Shown here piece by piece: positions 58,860 to 64,000 of a DNA stretch of 64,000 nucleotides; positions within the stretch are counted from its first letter, which is position 1; the number at the start of each line of letters is the position of its first letter. Under the pieces are notes generated by a model. That model ran no database searches. It was not told the origin of the DNA and saw nothing but the letters and a program-made list of their open reading frames with translations. The position numbers and the translations under genes are program-made. Origin of the DNA: Ovis canadensis (lineage: Eukaryota > Chordata > Mammalia > Artiodactyla > Bovidae); the NCBI RefSeq assembly GCF_042477335.2, contig NC_091255.1, positions 34,946,501 through 35,010,500 on the forward strand. The letters are read 5' to 3'.

Positions 58860-59854
58860 GAGAGGCGGAGGGGGCCGCGTCCGGATAACAGGAACAGAAA
58901 CGGAGTTCTGCGCCCTCTCTGGCCCTCCTTCAGGATCCCAGGGGTCCAACCACCCCCAGGTCCCACTTCCCAGCTACATGGGGGCTCGGGAAAGGACCTC
59001 CGACTCGGGGAGTGAGGTACCCAACTAGTCTATTGGAGCTGGGAGGGAGAGACTAAAAATAACCTTTTTCTGATATAGGAATAAAACCGGGAAAGGGGAC
59101 GGAGACCAGCACAGGTGACAGAAAAACTTCTGGAAGGGAGGGGGAGCTCAAAGGGGTGGGACTTCCGGCCAGGTGGGCCGTCTTCCCATCCCCTGGAAAA
59201 GAGTTTCCGGCAAAGAAAGTCAGGCCGCTTCCAGCATTGGACGCTCACGACTAAGGACTTCCGGTTCTAAAAGACCGATTAAAAGAAAGGTCAGAGGTGG
59301 AGGCAGTGCCTGTGGCAATGAAAGGGGCGCCGATGCATCAGATGACTACTTAGTCGTTTCCCCGCTAGTGCCTAGGACCCTGCAACACCCCGGTTTACAA
59401 ACCTGTCCTCCTTCTGGCCGCCGCGGTACCTTCAAGTCTCGCGAGAGGCTTCACCACATTTCCCTCCCACCAGCTGACAGCTTCCTCTATGTATCGCGAG
59501 AGACCGCCTAATTCTGACTAGCCTAGCTCAGTCCATCTCGCGAGACCTTTAGATACCCTCCTCTCCGTTTTCCCGCGGTTCCAATTCGATAAAAATTGCG
59601 CCTTAGCTTCGGCTTCCAAAATCAGCCACACCCCTTCCCGCATCCATTCTTGAAGCTCCTCCTTCAGCTCCGCCTTACTCCCGGCCGCCTTTGCGCTCGC
59701 GCCTGCGCCTGCGCCAACTTCCAGCTAGCGCTGGACCTGAGAGCCGGAGGGGCGTGCGCGCGCGCCCTCGCCCCTGTTGCGCGCGCGGTGTCACCTTGGG
59801 CGCGAGCGGGGCCGCGCGCGCACGGTACCGCGAGCCGAGGGCCATTGAGTGGCG
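58860..59854. promoter_or_regulatory. Divergent RNF167/SLC25A11 promoter region
   Basis: About 1 kb lies between two start codons that point away from each other. It holds ETS-type ACTTCCGG sites (59160-59167, 59259-59266, approximate), three CGCG elements (59437-59446, 59492-59501, 59536-59545) and a very GC- and CpG-rich block from about 59640 to 59850 with many CGCG steps. No TATA box is clear. A shared housekeeping promoter is inferred. Confidence 0.75.
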
Positions 59855-62063
59855 ATGGCGGCGACGGCGAGTCCCGGGGCTTCTGGGATGGACGGGAAGC
59901 CCCGTACCTCCCCTAAGTCCGTCAAGTTCCTGTTTGGGGGCCTGGCCGGGTAAGCTCAGGCCCCAGGGATGGGACAGGAGGAGGAAGGGACGGGTGCAAG
60001 GAACCGGGCCCGGTTCTTCTTTGGGTGTGTTGCAGTGAACCGAGCTGACACGGGGTCAGTGCCGTCCCCATCGTATTGCAAGATACTTGATGGGCTGCCA
60101 GGATCTTTTCACCCATCGCAGGGCCTCTGGGCTGCATGCACGACCCCCACCAGACCACCTGAGTTTCCCAACCTATTGCTTGACTGCGGGACTGTTTGGG
60201 GTTTCAGGTCATTGCATGGCTCCTGCTGGACTATATGGGGTCCCAGATCATGAATGCCCACCTCCCCTTGGATTGGACTGCACGCAGTCCCGGGGTCACT
60301 GCTTGATACCCTTGTTGCTGCGTGAAACGCTTTCATTGCATGGTCCCTTCTGGACTGCTGGACTTTTAAGACCCATTGCTCTTGATACAGGTAGAGACTC
60401 TTGTACACGTGCCCACCAGCTCCTGAACACTTAGTGGCATGGCAGGCCCTGCCCTTTGTGACCTCTTGTTGCTGAGCTCCAAGGGACTTTGGTAGATCTG
60501 AGACACCTAGCCGTTGATGCCACCCCTGTCTTCCCCCAGGATGGGAGCTACAGTTTTTGTGCAGCCCTTGGACCTCGTGAAGAACCGGATGCAGCTGAGT
60601 GGGGAAGGAGCCAAGACACGAGAGTACAAAACCAGCTTCCATGCCCTCACCAGCATCCTGAGAGCAGAAGGGCTGAGGGGCATTTACACCGGGTACTGGG
60701 GCCAAAGGATGGGGGTAGGTTGTGGGTTGACAGCTCTAGACCTGGGCTTGACTCAGACCCCTTCACTCCCCTCCCCAGGCTATCAGCTGGCCTGTTGCGC
60801 CAGGCCACCTACACTACTACTCGCCTTGGTATCTATACCGTGCTGTTTGAGCGCCTGACTGGGACTGATGGTACACCCCCTGGCTTTCTGCTGAAGGCCG
60901 TGATTGGCATGACTGCAGGTGCAACTGGTGCCTTTGTGGGGACACCAGCTGAGGTGGCTCTTATCCGCATGACCGCTGATGGCCGGTGAGTTCTAGGTCT
61001 GAGCCTGCCCCGAGCACCATTCCCTGGAATCTAGTATGAAAGAAGTGATTTCTTATCCTAGATCTAGGGCACAGCATTCACCTGTTCACAGCATTCTGGC
61101 CTTCCTTTCTTTGCGCCTGTGGGGGCAGAGTGGTCTAGCCCAAACTTGGCTTCTCCCTGCCTTCCCACCAGGCTTCCAGTTGACCAGCGTCGTGGCTACA
61201 AAAACGTGTTTAATGCCCTGTTTCGAATTGTCCAGGAAGAGGGGGTCCTCACACTATGGAGGGTGAGTAGAGGGGCTGGAGACTTAGGGGACCTGGGGTC
61301 CAGTCTTGGGCATTTCTGACTCCCCCTCCCCCTCCACCCCTCACCCCAGGGCTGCATCCCTACCATGGCTCGGGCTGTCGTCGTTAACGCCGCCCAGCTT
61401 GCCTCCTACTCCCAGTCCAAGCAGTTTTTACTGGACTCAGGTGAGACCCAGAGCTGAGCCCTCAGCTCCCAGCTAGCCTGGACCAGCTTTGAGCTGACTG
61501 CCACCCCCTGCTCCACCTCCCCCAGGCTACTTCTCTGACAACATCCTGTGCCACTTCTGTGCTAGCATGATCAGTGGCCTGGTCACCACTGCCGCTTCCA
61601 TGCCCGTGGACATTGTCAAGACCCGGTGAGTATCTGGACAATCTGCACAGACCTGGGCCTGGAGAGGGATGAGAAAGGCCCTCTTATGTCCTCATGTCCT
61701 TGCCTCCTGTCCTTCAGGATCCAGAACATGCGGATGATTGATGGGAAGCCAGAATACAAGAATGGGCTGGTGAGGAACCAGAGCCTGGGGCTTGGGCTGC
61801 AGGATCGGATGCTGGGAGGCAGGGGGAGAAGGCAATAGCTGGGTAAGAGGAAGGGGACCCCAGAGGCTAGGTCCTAGCCTCAGTGCCCTGCCTGCCTTCC
61901 TGTCTAGGATGTGCTGGTGAAGGTCGTCCGCTACGAGGGCTTCTTCAGCCTGTGGAAGGGCTTTACACCATACTATGCCCGCCTGGGCCCCCACACTGTC
62001 CTCACTTTCATCTTCTTGGAGCAGATGAACAAGGCCTACAAGCGTCTCTTCCTCAGTGGCTGA
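59855..62063 (+). CDS. SLC25A11: Mitochondrial 2-oxoglutarate/malate carrier SLC25A11
   Basis: Inner-membrane antiporter of 2-oxoglutarate for malate, part of the malate-aspartate shuttle. Eight coding exons: 59855-59949, 60540-60692, 60779-60985, 61172-61262, 61350-61440, 61526-61625, 61718-61769, 61908-62063. They total 945 nt, or 314 residues, as in human. The three carrier repeats are visible through their signature after odd helices: PLDLVKNR, PAEVALIR and PVDIVKTR. Each is followed by an amphipathic loop such as EGLRGIYTG, EGVLTLWRG and EGFFSLWKG, with six predicted membrane helices in all. The start MAATASPGASGMDGKPRTSPK corresponds to the human N-terminus, with no cleavable presequence. 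The introns are very short. The gene shares its promoter with RNF167. Confidence 0.97.
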
Positions 62064-62510
62064 GGCAGGTGAGGGGCCTGGAGTCACTGCACCGGGCCTC
62101 CGTCTCACCCCCTGCTCCTACAGTCAGTGTGCCCCCCCAACCCTGGGGGCCTGGACTCTGCCACCCTGGGCCCCCTCTATTTATTTTCCCAACACAGTGT
62201 GGTTCCCTGCTCTACGGTTAAAGACTTTGGCCTGTCCTGCCCAGCTCCAGCTTGCCCTCCTTGCCCTGATCAGCATCATCTCTGTCCCTGGCTGTACCTT
62301 GAGGGGACCTTGGAAGCTCACTAGGGATTTCTGGGGCCTCCTTGGATATTAGTTTCAGGGCACATAGGACAGCAGAAGCCCCTCCGTTCTCAGTGGGGAA
62401 ACCAAGGCAGGGCTGAAGGGACAGGAGAGAGCAGAAGCTGTCAAGATGATCAAAGGTCTGCAGTAGGAGGACGTGGCCCTTCCTCCCTCCACCTCACTGA
62501 GGACATAATC

Positions 62511-62516
62511 AATAAA
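62511..62516 (+). terminator. SLC25A11: Candidate SLC25A11 polyadenylation signal (AATAAA)
   Basis: This is the first canonical AATAAA downstream of the stop codon, 448 nt away. A weaker variant (GTTAAA, near 62218) lies closer and could be used instead. Confidence 0.4.
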
Positions 62517-62519
62517 TTG

Positions 62520-64000
62520 GATTGCTGACACCACCCCCAAATCTGGAGAGTTGTGGGCACAGGACGGGGAGGAGACCGGACAAATGAGCAGATGCTCCTG
62601 GAGAATAGGAACTGGAGTTTGTAAGAAAATTATTAAAGAAAGAGCACTCACGGTTTTTATACAAGTGTTATATATAAATCAGTCATATTGCAGCAGCTGA
62701 CATATGAGAAAAACCCAAACTCCAGTCTTCCCAGCCGCTCCCCCAAGAACTCGGCAGACGCCCAGGTTGTCTCATGTAATCCCCAGGAAGAGCCTTGGGA
62801 GTCTGGTGACTGCTTCTGCAGCCTGAAGAGGGAGGGATTACAGCCTGAGAGGAGAAGGCTGACCTTTGAGGTGGCGGGGGGAGTGCGGGGAGCAGGTCAT
62901 GGAGTGGACACACAGTCAGGCCCCCAGAGCCTGGAGGCTTAGGAAGGGGAAGATGTTTGCCGGAGACATGATCTGGGCCACAGGCTGGGGAGGGTGATTG
63001 CCTTCTTTGTTTCTTTAGATGTGAGATACCAGGCCCTGCCCTCAAGAAGTTTAGAAACCTCTTAGGACATAAAAGGACATAGGAAGGTCAGTTGGAAGAA
63101 GAGCCTGGTGCTTGAGGCCTGAAGGCTTCTCCGGAGCCAGGCCAGGGAACAGGCAGGCAGCAGCTGAGAGCTGTCCCCTTGGCAGAACCCGTCAGTAGAA
63201 GCAGAAGTTGAGCTCAACAGCCTGGCGGTGCAGCCCGGTCCTCCCACCTCTGCCTCTTGTCTTACCCGCTCTGCACACTGCTGGCCTGGGCCGCAGGCGC
63301 TGCTTAGGGACACTTGAAGCCTGGATCTTGTCCTTAATGAGTTCCAAGTCCAGAGAGAGGAGAGTGACACAGAAACAGAGTCACCAGCAGACCACTGCAG
63401 GGTGACATGAAGCACCCAGGCCGGTCTGGGCCAGAAGAGACTGCACAGTAACCAACTGGTCAGGGAAGCAGGGCGGGGAAGCATTCCTGGCCCTCTGAGA
63501 GCAAAGGCTTAGAGAAACTCTGAGGAGCCGGTAATCTCTGCAGAGCCTAATAGCTGGAGCACAGGCAGTGAAGTGTTTGCTGGGAGAGGGGAAGCCGGAC
63601 CATTAGGTGGATTGGTGCACAGAAGTCGTCGGTGGCCAAGCTCAAGAGCTGTCTTCTATTATGGGAAGAGTTCAAAGCAAGAAAAGAAATGTCAGGGTTT
63701 CACATTAGGAAGATTCTCCCTGCACCACCCAAAGGAGGAAGGGGTCTCCCTGGAGCCAGAAATGCTTAGCCCTCACTCGCATTCTCTGGACCCCAAGTCT
63801 GGGTTTGGGCTAGAGGCAGGAGAGAAAGTCTGCCCAGCATGCTAAGGGGAATGGCGGAGCCCATGGCACCTGGGGAAGAGAAGTGGGCTCCATTTGCCTG
63901 CCTCCTGGCTTGATAGCAGGAAACCTGAGATTAACTCAGTAAAACCCACCAAGATGGTGCACACTGCCAGGCTCTCCCCTGCCCTGCCCCCCTGGGCAGA
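62520..64000. other. Right flank, no gene recognised
   Basis: About 1.5 kb downstream of SLC25A11. Human synteny predicts GP1BA next on the minus strand, but no GP1BA coding segment is visible here. Short open frames in this part lack family features. A possible old LINE/SINE scrap lies near 63020-63400 but is too diverged to name. Confidence 0.5.

Noticed and set aside
60109-60705. 198-codon open frame antisense to SLC25A11 intron 1 and exon 2
   Set aside because: It overlaps a conserved sense exon, has no known domain and shows no splice or promoter signals of its own.
62640-64000. Expected GP1BA 3' end on the minus strand
   Set aside because: Synteny predicts it nearby, but no leucine-rich repeat, mucin-like or C-terminal GP1BA coding sequence is visible before the window ends.

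Overview
This is mammalian nuclear DNA, almost certainly from a ruminant. It carries several Bov-tA and BOV-A2 SINEs and a cetartiodactyl CHR-2-type SINE, on top of older MIR, L2, L1 and CR1/L3 remnants. All genes are split by introns and start in CpG-rich DNA. I rebuilt each gene by joining exons at AG and GT borders. Every reading frame closes, and each complete protein has about the length of its human counterpart. Gene order and orientation match the inverted form of the human 17p13 block SLC25A11-RNF167-PFN1-ENO3-SPAG7-CAMTA2-INCA1-KIF1C (gene order recalled, not searched).

Layout. 1-16.7 kb: 5' half of KIF1C (minus strand; 16 coding exons seen; the gene runs off the left edge). 16-17 kb: CpG island shared head-to-head by KIF1C and INCA1. 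18.4-22.8 kb: INCA1 (plus). 23.2-38.7 kb: CAMTA2 (plus). 38.9-43.1 kb: SPAG7 (plus). 43.9-49.0 kb: ENO3 (minus, tail-to-tail with SPAG7). 49.5-51.3 kb: GC-rich gap with no gene that I can call. 51.8-54.5 kb: PFN1 (plus). 55.0-58.9 kb: RNF167 (minus, tail-to-tail with PFN1). 59.0-59.9 kb: divergent RNF167/SLC25A11 promoter. 59.9-62.5 kb: SLC25A11 (plus). 62.5-64.0 kb: no gene recognised.

The genes do not form one pathway. They are a dense block of mainly housekeeping genes (PFN1 actin dynamics, SLC25A11 mitochondrial carrier, RNF167 endosomal/lysosomal E3 ligase, KIF1C vesicle motor, SPAG7), a muscle glycolytic enzyme (ENO3), a cardiac-growth-linked transcription factor (CAMTA2) and a cell-cycle inhibitor (INCA1). 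Neighbours share promoters or sit within a few hundred bases of each other. I see no undescribed system. The most useful observations are a GC-AG intron in ENO3, three short introns that are stop-free and a multiple of three long (KIF1C, CAMTA2, RNF167), competing CAMTA2 first exons with a possible uORF, three CGCG-type elements in the RNF167/SLC25A11 promoter, paired CTCF-like sites, an octamer cluster and a strong G-quadruplex motif in CAMTA2 introns, and a three-layer nested transposon in INCA1.
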